Source: Pacificispira spongiicola
GTDB lineage: Bacteria; Pseudomonadota; Alphaproteobacteria; UBA8366; Aestuariispiraceae
NCBI RefSeq assembly: GCF_012926505.1
Contig: NZ_JABBNT010000001.1
Location: forward strand, 434,001-498,000
DNA length: 64,000 bases
Reading direction: 5' to 3'
Position numbers and translations under genes: made by a program. A model generated the notes under the pieces. That model was not told where the DNA came from, made no database searches, and worked only from the letters and a program-made list of their open reading frames with translations. The first letter of the stretch is position 1, and each line of letters opens with the position of its first letter. Positions 8,557-16,137 of the stretch are shown piece by piece.

Positions 8557-9708
8557 TTACAAAACCACCATATCCAGGGGGCTGCGCGACACGGTTTTCG
8601 ATCCGCCTTCCTCAATGATCGAACTGCGGCCCAGGCACATGGCCAGCCCCTTTTCCGAATTCATGATGATGATGTGAATGAAAAAAGCCATGCCCGGCGC
8701 CATGACGACCGGATTGCCTTCATAGAACATCGGCCAATCCATCCAGCACGGCGCGTAATGCGCGCTCATCGAATAGCCGCAGGCATTCAGGCGATGGGAC
8801 CGCAGCCCATGCGCGTCCAGGACCGTCGCATGGGCCTGAAACACGTCGTCCATGATATTGCCGGGCTTCATCGCCGCCTCGCAGGCCAGCAGGGCTTCCT
8901 TCGCGGCATCGTACATGGTCAGGTGTTCCGGCGTCGGCTTGCCGATGATGAACGTGTTCATCATGGCGGCATGATAGCGCCGATAGGACCCGGCCCATTC
9001 CAAGGTCAGTTGATCATTGGCGGACAGGGTGCGGCGGCCCGACTTGTACCGGCACAACAACGCGTCCCGGTCGGACCCGATGATGAATTCGTTCCCGGCA
9101 TAATCTCCGCCCCCCTCGAACACCGCGCCTTGCATGCGCGACAGGATCAGGCCTTCATCTACGCCCGCCGCCGTGCAGGCGACCGCCGCGTCATAGGCAT
9201 CGTCGGCCAACTCGCCCGCCTTGCGGATATAGGCCAATTCCGCCTCGCTTTTGACGATCCGCAGGCTGTTGATCAGGTCGTTCGCCTCGACCAGCGTGCA
9301 GAATCCGTCCAGCGCGGCCTCAACCTGTTTTCCGCGATACGCGGTCAGGCCGGCGGCCTCGTATTCCACGCCCAGACTCTTGCCCGCCGCGCCGACATCT
9401 TGCAGCGCCGCGCGCAGGTCCAGCGCCGGATTGGCCCCGTCCCGGTCGACCCAGATGCGGATATCCTCGATCACGCTGGTATGCTGCGCCTGCCGCAAAT
9501 CCGGCGCGCGGGTCAGCAGGAAGAACTTCCCGTCCGCCCCCAGATAGAAGCATTGGAAGAAGCAGTATCCGAACGTGTCATAGCCGGACAGCCAATACAT
9601 GCTTTCCTGCAGGAAGATCAGCATCCCGTCGAGCCCGGCATCCTGAATGGTCGCGCATGCTTTTGCGCGCCGCGCCGCCAGTTCTTCCGTCGAAAAATGA
9701 ACCGCCAT
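8557..9708 (-). CDS. M24-fold protein lacking metal ligands (creatinase-like)
   Basis: This 383-residue protein has the creatinase N-terminal domain followed by the pita-bread M24 domain. At the usual metal-ligand positions it carries LTLEWAGSYRRYHAAMMNTF in place of the D...D pair, NACGYSMSAH in place of GHGIG, and FFIHIIIMN in place of the Glu-containing strand. It is therefore probably not a dinuclear metallopeptidase; like creatinase it may be a metal-free C-N hydrolase, or it may be non-catalytic. A GTG at 9717 overlaps the pgeF stop by four bases, but the ATG at 9708 has GGAGG ten bases upstream and begins like relatives, so I prefer it. Confidence 0.75.
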   Translation of the reverse strand: MAVHFSTEELAARRAKACATIQDAGLDGMLIFLQESMYWLSGYDTFGYCFFQCFYLGADGKFFLLTRAPDLRQAQHTSVIEDIRIWVDRDGANPALDLRAALQDVGAAGKSLGVEYEAAGLTAYRGKQVEAALDGFCTLVEANDLINSLRIVKSEAELAYIRKAGELADDAYDAAVACTAAGVDEGLILSRMQGAVFEGGGDYAGNEFIIGSDRDALLCRYKSGRRTLSANDQLTLEWAGSYRRYHAAMMNTFIIGKPTPEHLTMYDAAKEALLACEAAMKPGNIMDDVFQAHATVLDAHGLRSHRLNACGYSMSAHYAPCWMDWPMFYEGNPVVMAPGMAFFIHIIIMNSEKGLAMCLGRSSIIEEGGSKTVSRSPLDMVVL

Positions 9709-9713
9709 GATCG

Positions 9714-10517
9714 TCACCCCTCCAGAACAATGGCGGATAGAAGCCGCCCGTAATCGATCTTGCCCACCGCGTTGCGCTCGTCGCGATGGGTCGCCCGACG
9801 ATAAGAGTAGAAGCGGGCGGGATCGGCATATGTATCTTCCGCGACATGACCTATCCGCCCCACGCCGGTATCCGATATCCGTGCCAGGACATAGGCCGGA
9901 AGATCGAAACGAAAATGCCCGTCCCGATCCGATGCGACAAAAAAACGGTCATTCGCGGAATTCTGGGCGAGGAACCGGTCGCGGAATTCCGGCCCAACCT
10001 CATAAGAAACCTGATGGATGCAGGGGCCCAACACGGCCGTGATCGCATCGCGGTCCGCGCCCAGGCGTTCCATGGCATCGACGGTGTTGCCGATCACGCC
10101 GCCGACCGCGCCTTGCCAGCCCGCATGACAGGCGCCGATCACCCCCGCCTTACCGTCGGCGAACAGGACCGGCGCGCAATCCGCCGTCGCAATGCCCAAC
10201 GCGATACCGGGACGGTTCGTCACCGCCCCGTCCGCATCCGGACGATTCCCATCGCCAAAGGGCGCCTCGACGGTCACGACATCCGCGCTGTGTATCTGAT
10301 ACAGCGTCGTCAGTGCGGTCGCTGGCTGCCCCAGCCAGGCCATCGCCTTCGCCCGGTTTTCCTGCACGCGGCTTTTTTCGTCGGCGGATCCGATGCCGAT
10401 ATTCAACCCGGCGAATATTCCATCGCTGACACCGCCGATCCGCGTGAAATAGCCGTGCCGAACGCCGGTTTCGGCGATTAGGGTCGGGTCGGTCAGCACC
10501 AGCATATCGGCGGTCAT
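9714..10517 (-). CDS. pgeF: Peptidoglycan editing factor / LACC1-YfiH family protein
   Basis: This 267-residue COG1496 protein carries the family landmarks TLYQIHSADV, ATADCAPVLF, CHAGWQGAVGG and GPCIHQVSYEVG, which hold the Cys/His zinc site. Bacterial PgeF stops mis-built peptidoglycan stem peptides from persisting, and family members are also reported as purine nucleoside-cleaving enzymes; both roles are family knowledge. Its start overlaps the stop of the midA-like gene by four bases (ATGA), so the two are translationally coupled. Confidence 0.9.
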   Translation of the reverse strand: MTADMLVLTDPTLIAETGVRHGYFTRIGGVSDGIFAGLNIGIGSADEKSRVQENRAKAMAWLGQPATALTTLYQIHSADVVTVEAPFGDGNRPDADGAVTNRPGIALGIATADCAPVLFADGKAGVIGACHAGWQGAVGGVIGNTVDAMERLGADRDAITAVLGPCIHQVSYEVGPEFRDRFLAQNSANDRFFVASDRDGHFRFDLPAYVLARISDTGVGRIGHVAEDTYADPARFYSYRRATHRDERNAVGKIDYGRLLSAIVLEG

Positions 10518-11626
10518 TCTTCGGTTCCTGTTTCTTCCATTCCGGGCAGCACGGGCATCTCCGGCGCGGCGAGGCCCAGAACCTTGAACAGGGTGCCCAT
10601 CGCCTCCTCACCGATCAAGCGGCTGCGTGCCGCCAGGATACCGTCTCGCATCGGTTCCGGTGCCGCCTGGATCAGGGTCTGGGTGCGGATGTCGATCCCG
10701 AGACGATGCAGAAATTCCCCCTGGGTCAGCAAGGGGGCGGCGCGACATCCGGCCTGCGTCGCGGCATGGGCCAGGGCCGTGAAATCCACATGGACAGTCA
10801 GGTCCGCGTCGCCCGGCGTTTCAAAAATGCCGCAGGGTTCATGCGCCTTTACCGCCTGCAACGTATCGCCGGTAGCGGGACCGGCATAGCCATAATCTAT
10901 GATCAGCGCCGCCCCGCCCTGGGCCGCCAGCCGCGCGCCCAGATCGCCCGCAATGCGCCACGCGATGGGGGCCAGTTCGACCACCTTGCCGACCTTCGCG
11001 CTGTCGCGCTTCGACGGATGGATCAACGCCTCCAACGGTCCCGTCCCACCTGCCAGGGTTATGGCCAGGGCGTCGCTATTCGGGTCGATCCCGACCAGAC
11101 GTTCGCGCCATCCGCCTTCAACCCGTTGCATTTGACGGATCGGCAGCGCGTCGAAGAATTCATTGGCGACGATCAGCAAGGGCGCGTCGTCGGGCAATTC
11201 CGCGATATCGCCATGCCATTCCGGCGTCACGCCGCTGGACGACAGGGTCTTGCGCTGTGCCTCTCTCAGGACCGGGCTGGTTTCCACCAGATGCAGCGAA
11301 CAGGCATCCAGGAAGCCCGGCAGCCGCTTCGCCGCGCGCAGCAGATCGGCGGACAAGGTCCCCCGCCCCGGCCCGAATTCGACCAGATGAAAACGGTTCG
11401 GTTGGCCCATCTGTCGCCAAATTTCGGCGAACCACAGGCCGATCAATTCCCCGAACATCTGGGAGATTTCAGGCGCCGTGGTGAAATCCCCCGCCCGCCC
11501 GAACGGGTCGCGGGTCATGTAATACCCATGGGCCGGGTTGCCCAAGGCCTCTCCCATATAGGTATCCAGGGGAATCGGCCCTTCGACGGCGATACGGCGG
11601 CGTAGATGCGCTTCCAGCGGCGTCAT
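10514..11626 (-). CDS. MidA/NDUFAF7-family SAM-dependent methyltransferase
   Basis: This 370-residue class I methyltransferase of the COG1565 family has the landmarks GYYMTRDPFGRAGDFTTAPE, EFGPGRGTLSADLLRA (SAM loop), VANEFFDALPI and HVDFTALA. The mitochondrial homologue methylates an arginine of complex I subunit NDUFS2; the bacterial target is presumed similar but unproven. I chose the ATG at 11626 because it begins the conserved domain and overlaps the lgt stop by four bases; an upstream extension to 11740 would run inside lgt. Its stop overlaps the pgeF start in the same way. Confidence 0.88.
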   Translation of the reverse strand: MTPLEAHLRRRIAVEGPIPLDTYMGEALGNPAHGYYMTRDPFGRAGDFTTAPEISQMFGELIGLWFAEIWRQMGQPNRFHLVEFGPGRGTLSADLLRAAKRLPGFLDACSLHLVETSPVLREAQRKTLSSSGVTPEWHGDIAELPDDAPLLIVANEFFDALPIRQMQRVEGGWRERLVGIDPNSDALAITLAGGTGPLEALIHPSKRDSAKVGKVVELAPIAWRIAGDLGARLAAQGGAALIIDYGYAGPATGDTLQAVKAHEPCGIFETPGDADLTVHVDFTALAHAATQAGCRAAPLLTQGEFLHRLGIDIRTQTLIQAAPEPMRDGILAARSRLIGEEAMGTLFKVLGLAAPEMPVLPGMEETGTEE

Positions 11627-12471
11627 GCGGCCTGTTTCTTCTTGGGTGTCTTGGTCGGGGCGGGCATCGGCACCGGCGCTTTCCGCAGGGCCTGCGCGAT
11701 CAGCCAGACGCCGCCCAGAAACATCGGCAAGGACAACCACTGCCCCCAGGTCGTACCGAAAGGCAATGTCTGCATCAGAACTTCCGGCTGCCGGAACAGT
11801 TCACCCACCGACCGGGCGATGGCATAGCCGACGAGGAAAACACCGGACACCAGACCCGGACGGGCCAGACCGTTGAACTTTCGGACGGCAACCGTGACAG
11901 CGATCAACAGAAGAATGCCTTCCAGCCCCGCCTCGTAGAGCTGACTGGGATGACGGGGCAGCAGGTCCATCGCCTTGGGAAAGGCAATCGCCCAGGGCAC
12001 ATCGGCGACGCGCCCCCAATGTTCGCCATTGATGAAATTCGCGATCCGCCCCAGGAAAATGCCGAACGGCGCGACGGCGCAGATGATATCCGTCAGGGAA
12101 AACAACGGAATCTTGTTGTTCCGCGCGAACAGGATCATGGCGACCATGACGCCCAGCAACCCGCCATGGAAGGACATGCCGCCCTCCCAGACTTTCAGGA
12201 TGCTGATCGGGTCGGCCAGATATTGACCCGGATGATAGAAGATGACGTTGCCCAGTCGCCCGCCGACGATCACGCCCAGCACGGCCCAGGTCAGAAACCG
12301 ATCGATATGGTCGGGTTCGATCGACAGCGGGCTGCGTGCCGCCAGCTTCATGCCCCAACGCCACCCGGCGATCAGGCCGACGATATAGGCCAGCGCATAC
12401 CAGCGCAGGTCGAACGGTCCGATGGAAACCAGAACCGGATCGAGGTCGTGGGTCCAGAAAGCCTGCTGCAT
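11623..12471 (-). CDS. lgt: Prolipoprotein diacylglyceryl transferase
   Basis: Lgt transfers diacylglycerol from phosphatidylglycerol to the lipobox cysteine of prolipoproteins at the inner membrane. The 282-residue sequence has several hydrophobic helices and the Lgt signatures (GGRLGNVIFYHPGQYL, GGMSFHGGLLG, GRIANFINGEHWGR, RHPSQLYEAGLEG). These contain the conserved HGG, the Arg/Asn/Glu motif and the RHPSQLYE box. The C-terminus is a lysine-rich tail after the last helix. It lies 22 bases after hldD and overlaps the midA-like gene by four bases. Confidence 0.96.
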   Translation of the reverse strand: MQQAFWTHDLDPVLVSIGPFDLRWYALAYIVGLIAGWRWGMKLAARSPLSIEPDHIDRFLTWAVLGVIVGGRLGNVIFYHPGQYLADPISILKVWEGGMSFHGGLLGVMVAMILFARNNKIPLFSLTDIICAVAPFGIFLGRIANFINGEHWGRVADVPWAIAFPKAMDLLPRHPSQLYEAGLEGILLLIAVTVAVRKFNGLARPGLVSGVFLVGYAIARSVGELFRQPEVLMQTLPFGTTWGQWLSLPMFLGGVWLIAQALRKAPVPMPAPTKTPKKKQAA

Positions 12472-12493
12472 GTCGGCTCCGAAAAACTAAGGG

Positions 12494-13477
12494 TCAGCGA
12501 TACCGGTCGTCGGTGGCGAGGAAGTTTTGAACATAAGCGGCCACGCCCTCTTCCAGCGACGTGCCCGGCGCCTTGTATCCCGCCGCCGCAATCCGCGTCA
12601 TGCTCGCTTCCGTGAAATATTGGTAATGGCGGCGGATTTCTTCGGGCGTGTCGCGCCAATCGATCGCGACTTCCCGGTCCATCGCGGCGAAGGTCGCATT
12701 GGCGAGGTCCAGGAAACTGCGCGCCTTGCCCGACCCGCTGTTGAAGATGCCGGAGACATGCGGGTTGTCATAGAGCCACAGCATCATATCCACGACATCG
12801 CCGACCCAGACGAAATCGCGCATCTGGCCGCCGTCTTCGTAATCCGGGTGATGGGACCGGAACAGCGTCGCCCGGCCCGTATCGCGGATCATTTCGAACA
12901 CCTGATGCGCGACCGACCGCATACCGCCCTTATGGTATTCGTTCGGGCCATAGACGTTGAAGAATTTCAGCCCCACCCATTGCAGGGGCGCCGCCCCCTG
13001 CGCCGCCAACCGAACGGCGTTCACGTCGAACAGCTTCTTCGACCAGCCATAGGGATTGAGCGGCCGCAACGCCGCCAGCGCCGCCGGGTCGTTGTCGTCA
13101 TCGAACCCCTGATCGCCATTGCCGTAGGTCGCGGCGGAGGACGCGTAGATCAGGCGCGAGTCGTTTTCCGCGCACCAGTACCAAAGCGCCAGGGACAGAT
13201 TGAAATTCGTTTCCAGGATCAGGTCGGTATCGGCCTCCGTCGTCGCGGAAATCGCGCCCATATGGAAGATGCAGTTCACCGACCCGCCGTTTTCCGCCAG
13301 CCAGTCCATCAGATTTTCCGGCTGGATGACGGCGGCGACGGGATGCTTGGCAAGGTTCTTCCATTTGTCCCCGGTGCCGAACCGGTCGCAGACGGCGACG
13401 GGACCCAATCCGCGGGCCGCCAGTTCCCCCACAAGGTAGGAGCCGATAAAGCCTGCACCGCCGGTAACCAAGATCAT
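12494..13477 (-). CDS. hldD: ADP-L-glycero-D-manno-heptose 6-epimerase
   Basis: This 327-residue short-chain dehydrogenase/epimerase has an N-terminal GGAGFIGS nucleotide-binding loop, SSAATYGNG with the catalytic Ser/Thr, and the YGWSK catalytic Tyr/Lys. The segments FFNVYGPNEYHKGGM and FNSGSGKARSF are typical of HldD/RfaD. It makes ADP-L-glycero-D-manno-heptose for the lipopolysaccharide inner core, in the cytoplasm. It appears to be the first gene of the minus-strand unit that continues through lgt to the lipoprotein gene. A distinct NAD-dependent sugar epimerase is the only serious alternative. Confidence 0.92.
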   Translation of the reverse strand: MILVTGGAGFIGSYLVGELAARGLGPVAVCDRFGTGDKWKNLAKHPVAAVIQPENLMDWLAENGGSVNCIFHMGAISATTEADTDLILETNFNLSLALWYWCAENDSRLIYASSAATYGNGDQGFDDDNDPAALAALRPLNPYGWSKKLFDVNAVRLAAQGAAPLQWVGLKFFNVYGPNEYHKGGMRSVAHQVFEMIRDTGRATLFRSHHPDYEDGGQMRDFVWVGDVVDMMLWLYDNPHVSGIFNSGSGKARSFLDLANATFAAMDREVAIDWRDTPEEIRRHYQYFTEASMTRIAAAGYKAPGTSLEEGVAAYVQNFLATDDRYR

Positions 13478-13578
13478 GCCAGTCCCTCACTGATTATCGC
13501 GCCCGTCACACGGTCACCCGTAAACCCGCTTTCGCCGCCGCCCCCTTTTCTAGACCCGGGATTGCGGCACCGCAACCG

Positions 13579-13607
13579 TTGCCCGGTCGCCTGTTCGGGA
13601 CTATGTA
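13579..13607 (+). promoter_or_regulatory. Candidate promoter of ubiK
   Basis: In the divergent gap between hldD and ubiK, TTGCCC (13579-13584) and TATGTA (13602-13607) are separated by 17 bases, about 36 bases before the ubiK ATG. The -35 box matches consensus only at TTG, so this is a moderate guess. No hldD promoter was recognised. Confidence 0.35.
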
Positions 13608-13643
13608 AGGTGCATCGCACACGCTGTTAAGAGGGCAAGACCC

Positions 13644-13985
13644 ATGCAGACGACTGGCAGACTTTTCGACGATATCGCCAAACTGACCGGCGGCGCCATG
13701 GGCGCGCTGGGCGGGGTGAAGCAGGAAGCGGAAGCCGCGATCCGTCAACGGCTGGAACGCATCCTGTCCGATATGGACCTTGTGCCGCGCGACGAATTCG
13801 ACGCCATGGCCGATGTGGCCCGCGCCGCCCGCGAGGAACAGGAAGCCCTGACCAAGAAGGTCGCGGCCCTGGAAGCCCGCCTTGCCAAGCTGGAAAGCGC
13901 GCCCAAAGCCGCCCCTTCAAAAACTGGTACTGCAAAGGCTGCCGCCAAAACCGCGAAGGCAAAGACGGCCCCGACGAAGGACTAA
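13644..13985 (+). CDS. ubiK: Ubiquinone biosynthesis accessory factor UbiK (BMFP family)
   Basis: This 113-residue protein has the short amphipathic N-terminus and central coiled coil of the BMFP/UbiK family: KLTGGAMGALGGVKQEAEAA, RQRLERILSDMDLVPRDEF, then EALTKKVAALEARLAKLE. UbiK helps the ubiquinone biosynthesis complex under aerobic conditions and fuses lipid vesicles in vitro. The Ala/Lys/Thr-rich tail from about residue 86 is low-complexity and likely disordered. The cupin gene begins six bases after its stop, so they probably share a transcript. Confidence 0.88.
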   Translation: MQTTGRLFDDIAKLTGGAMGALGGVKQEAEAAIRQRLERILSDMDLVPRDEFDAMADVARAAREEQEALTKKVAALEARLAKLESAPKAAPSKTGTAKAAAKTAKAKTAPTKD

Positions 13986-13991
13986 ATCCCC

Positions 13992-14465
13992 ATGGCCGAC
14001 ACTCCGTTGAAACCGCTGACCGCGACGGATATCGCGCCGCGCCTGAAGCCGTCCAACTACCCGCCGGAATTTGCCGTGAAGGTGGAAGGCCGCATCAAAC
14101 GGCAATTGGGCGACGCTTTCGGGCTGAAGAACTTCGGTGTGAATCTAACGGTACTCAAGCCCGGCGCCATGTCCGCCCTGCACCACCGCCACGGCGTTCA
14201 GGACGAATTCATCTATATCCTGTCCGGCCACCCGACCGTCGCGGTCGACGACCAGGAATACCGAATGGATCCCGGCATGGTCATGGGATTCCCGGCACAA
14301 GGTGCGGCCCACCACCTGCGCAACGATACGGACGAGGACGTCACCTATCTGGAAATCGGCGACCGCCTGCCCGGCGATTCCGGCGAATACCCGAACGACG
14401 ACATCATGGCCGTGCGCGAAAACGACCAATGGGTCTTCAAGCACAAGGACGGCACGCCGTATTGA
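13992..14465 (+). CDS. Cupin-domain protein
   Basis: This 157-residue single-cupin protein has the first cupin motif, HHRHGVQDEFIYILSGHPTV, and the second, GMVMGFPAQGAAHHLRN, giving a likely His/His/Glu/His metal site. Conserved relatives are annotated only as cupins. The motif pattern suits a small-molecule-binding or isomerase-like protein, but no substrate can be named. It sits between ubiK (six bases upstream) and a DUF1801-like gene whose TTG start overlaps its stop, so it is co-expressed with them. Confidence 0.82.
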   Translation: MADTPLKPLTATDIAPRLKPSNYPPEFAVKVEGRIKRQLGDAFGLKNFGVNLTVLKPGAMSALHHRHGVQDEFIYILSGHPTVAVDDQEYRMDPGMVMGFPAQGAAHHLRNDTDEDVTYLEIGDRLPGDSGEYPNDDIMAVRENDQWVFKHKDGTPY

Positions 14466-14872
14466 CCGATCCTGCGCGCCCGTTCCAGTCGCCAGACGTC
14501 GAAGCCGCCTTCGACGCCTTCCCGGAACCGGCGCGCGGCACCCTCCTCGCCTTACGCGCATTGATCTTTGAGGTCGCGGCGGAAACGCCCGGCGTCGGCG
14601 CGATCGAGGAAACCCTGAAATGGGGGCAACCTGCCTATCTGACGCCAGAGACCAAATCCGGCACTACGATCCGACTGGGCATGCCGAAAACCGGCGGAGC
14701 GGCGCTCTACACCCACTGCCAGACCACCGTCATGTCGGATTTCCGCGCGCTCTTCCCCGGCGAGTTCACTTTCGACGGCAATCGGGCGGTTCTTTTCGAT
14801 ACGTCTGCAGATATTGAAAAACTGCGGATGCTCATCCGGCACGCGCTGACATACCATCGGCCCTTGCCCTGA
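14462..14872 (+). CDS. DUF1801-like small protein
   Basis: This protein of about 136 residues resembles the DUF1801/YdhG family: an N-terminal helix pair (PDVEAAFDAFPEPARGTLLA), a beta strand with LKWGQPAYL, and a C-terminal DIEKLRMLIRHALTYH helix. Function is unknown; related proteins have an SRPBCC-like or iron-chaperone-like fold. A TTG at 14462 overlaps the cupin stop (TTGA), a common coupling arrangement; an in-frame ATG at 14429 lies well inside the cupin gene and is less likely. Confidence 0.7.
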   Translation: MTDPARPFQSPDVEAAFDAFPEPARGTLLALRALIFEVAAETPGVGAIEETLKWGQPAYLTPETKSGTTIRLGMPKTGGAALYTHCQTTVMSDFRALFPGEFTFDGNRAVLFDTSADIEKLRMLIRHALTYHRPLP

Positions 14873-14884
14873 GGATAAGAGAGA

Positions 14885-14920
14885 AAAGCTTGAAATCCAT
14901 TCGTATCGAATGAGCTTTCT
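14885..14920 (+). terminator. Candidate terminator after the ubiK-cupin-DUF1801 unit
   Basis: AAAGCT (14885-14890) pairs with AGCTTT (14913-14918), and inside it ATTCG (14899-14903) pairs with CGAAT (14907-14911), giving a two-part hairpin with an asymmetric internal loop. A short pyrimidine-rich stretch follows. It begins 12 bases after the stop codon. The stem is interrupted and the T-run weak. Confidence 0.4.
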
Positions 14921-15044
14921 TTCAACCACAGGAGCAAATGAAACGGTGCTCATAACGAATAGCTGAGATACGGTTCAACAAGTCCGCACGGAACATCTAC
15001 AATAAAATCTCGCTTGGCGGGTTCTCTGCTGTATCCTTCACCCA

Positions 15045-15956
15045 ATGTCTTATCGCCATTGGATGCACGCACTTGCATTAGGAATAACGCTGGCACTGAG
15101 TGGCCCCGCGCTGGGGCAGGATTCCGTCAGCGAGCAAGAGCGACAAAGCGACCAACAAGAATCGTCCCAACAACCAGACGATAAGACCGCGCTTCACCCC
15201 CCAGAAGAAGCGCCCAACGTTGATGGGGCGTCGGGGCCAGTTAGGGGCACTGAACCTAGCAGCGCCTCACATGACGGCGAACCCAAGAGCGCTGAATATA
15301 CCGAGGCGGAGCTGCCAAAGCGGGTAGTTGAAGACTTTCAGTTTTGGGGAGATAGCCCGGCGCAATGGGCCATGACGCTTGTAAGCGCAATTGCTACGAT
15401 AATAAGCGGGGTGGCTGTGTATTTTCTGGTAAAGACCCTGGAGGCCACGCGAGACGCCGTTAGGCAAGCTGAACTCGCTACGGAGGCGGCGCGAGATGCC
15501 GTGGACGTGACGGAGAGAACCGCCAAGGCCCAACTCAGAGCCTACATAAGTCCCGAGAAGGTGTCTTTTTATGAACATCAGGAGGGGTGGCTGTTTGTAG
15601 GCGTGGTATTGAAGAATGTCGGACAGACGCCTGCCAATGACACGACTAGTAGAGTAAAGTGTGCAATTATCCCGACCCACGAAGTGTCTGACTACCGATT
15701 TCTTATCGACGATCCTCCACCACTTGGAACTATCGGGCCAAGCCAAGTCATAACCGCTCGTTTCATTCAGCCAGGCGGGAACGATTTTGCCGATCGTTTC
15801 GCGGAGATCGAGAACAACACCCATACTTTCGTTGTATGGGGGACCGCGCGATATGTGGACGCTTTTGGCGAAACCCAAACCACCAATTTCCGATACAAGT
15901 ACTCGATCTTCAGCGACGACTTCACACCGCTAGAACAAGGCAACGATTCCACGTAG
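15045..15956 (+). CDS. Hypothetical membrane-anchored protein, atypical composition
   Basis: I do not recognise this 303-residue protein. It has a signal peptide (residues 1-24, ending ALG), a charged Gln/Glu/Pro-rich linker to about residue 100, one transmembrane helix (about 107-129), a helical stretch rich in Ala/Glu/Arg (130-165), and a C-terminal beta-rich domain. The pattern of helix, coiled segment and beta domain is common in small proteins carried on genomic islands. GC content and codon use are visibly lower than in neighbours, and no ribosome-binding site precedes the ATG; Met7 is an alternative start. Flanking gaps of 172 and 181 bases hold weak hairpins but no recognisable transposon ends. 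Confidence 0.6.
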   Translation: MSYRHWMHALALGITLALSGPALGQDSVSEQERQSDQQESSQQPDDKTALHPPEEAPNVDGASGPVRGTEPSSASHDGEPKSAEYTEAELPKRVVEDFQFWGDSPAQWAMTLVSAIATIISGVAVYFLVKTLEATRDAVRQAELATEAARDAVDVTERTAKAQLRAYISPEKVSFYEHQEGWLFVGVVLKNVGQTPANDTTSRVKCAIIPTHEVSDYRFLIDDPPPLGTIGPSQVITARFIQPGGNDFADRFAEIENNTHTFVVWGTARYVDAFGETQTTNFRYKYSIFSDDFTPLEQGNDST

Positions 15957-15965
15957 TGCAAGAAC

Positions 15966-15990
15966 AGCCGCCTTAATCACGGCTTTCCCT
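15966..15990 (+). terminator. Weak terminator candidate after the atypical gene
   Basis: AGCCG (15966-15970) pairs with CGGCT (15980-15984), followed by TTCCCTT. The five-base stem is short and the T-run poor, so this is only suggestive. The rest of the gap to 16137 shows nothing else except a GGGGAG ribosome-binding site before the next gene. Confidence 0.25.
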
Positions 15991-16137
15991 TGTAGATGTG
16001 TCTGCCACCAAATGCTGTAACCACGCTCCCTCTTCCGTCGTGAGGGGGCATAGAGTGAGGAAAAGCGACCCACTCTATCTTGCCCTTCCCGATGAACCGT
16101 TGCATGTCTCTGGTCATTCAAGTCTGGGGAGTTTGCG

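Noticed and set aside
7816-9753. 645-codon open frame across the lipoprotein and M24 genes
   Set aside because: Antisense to two conserved genes, with composition typical of GC-rich shadow frames and no domain.
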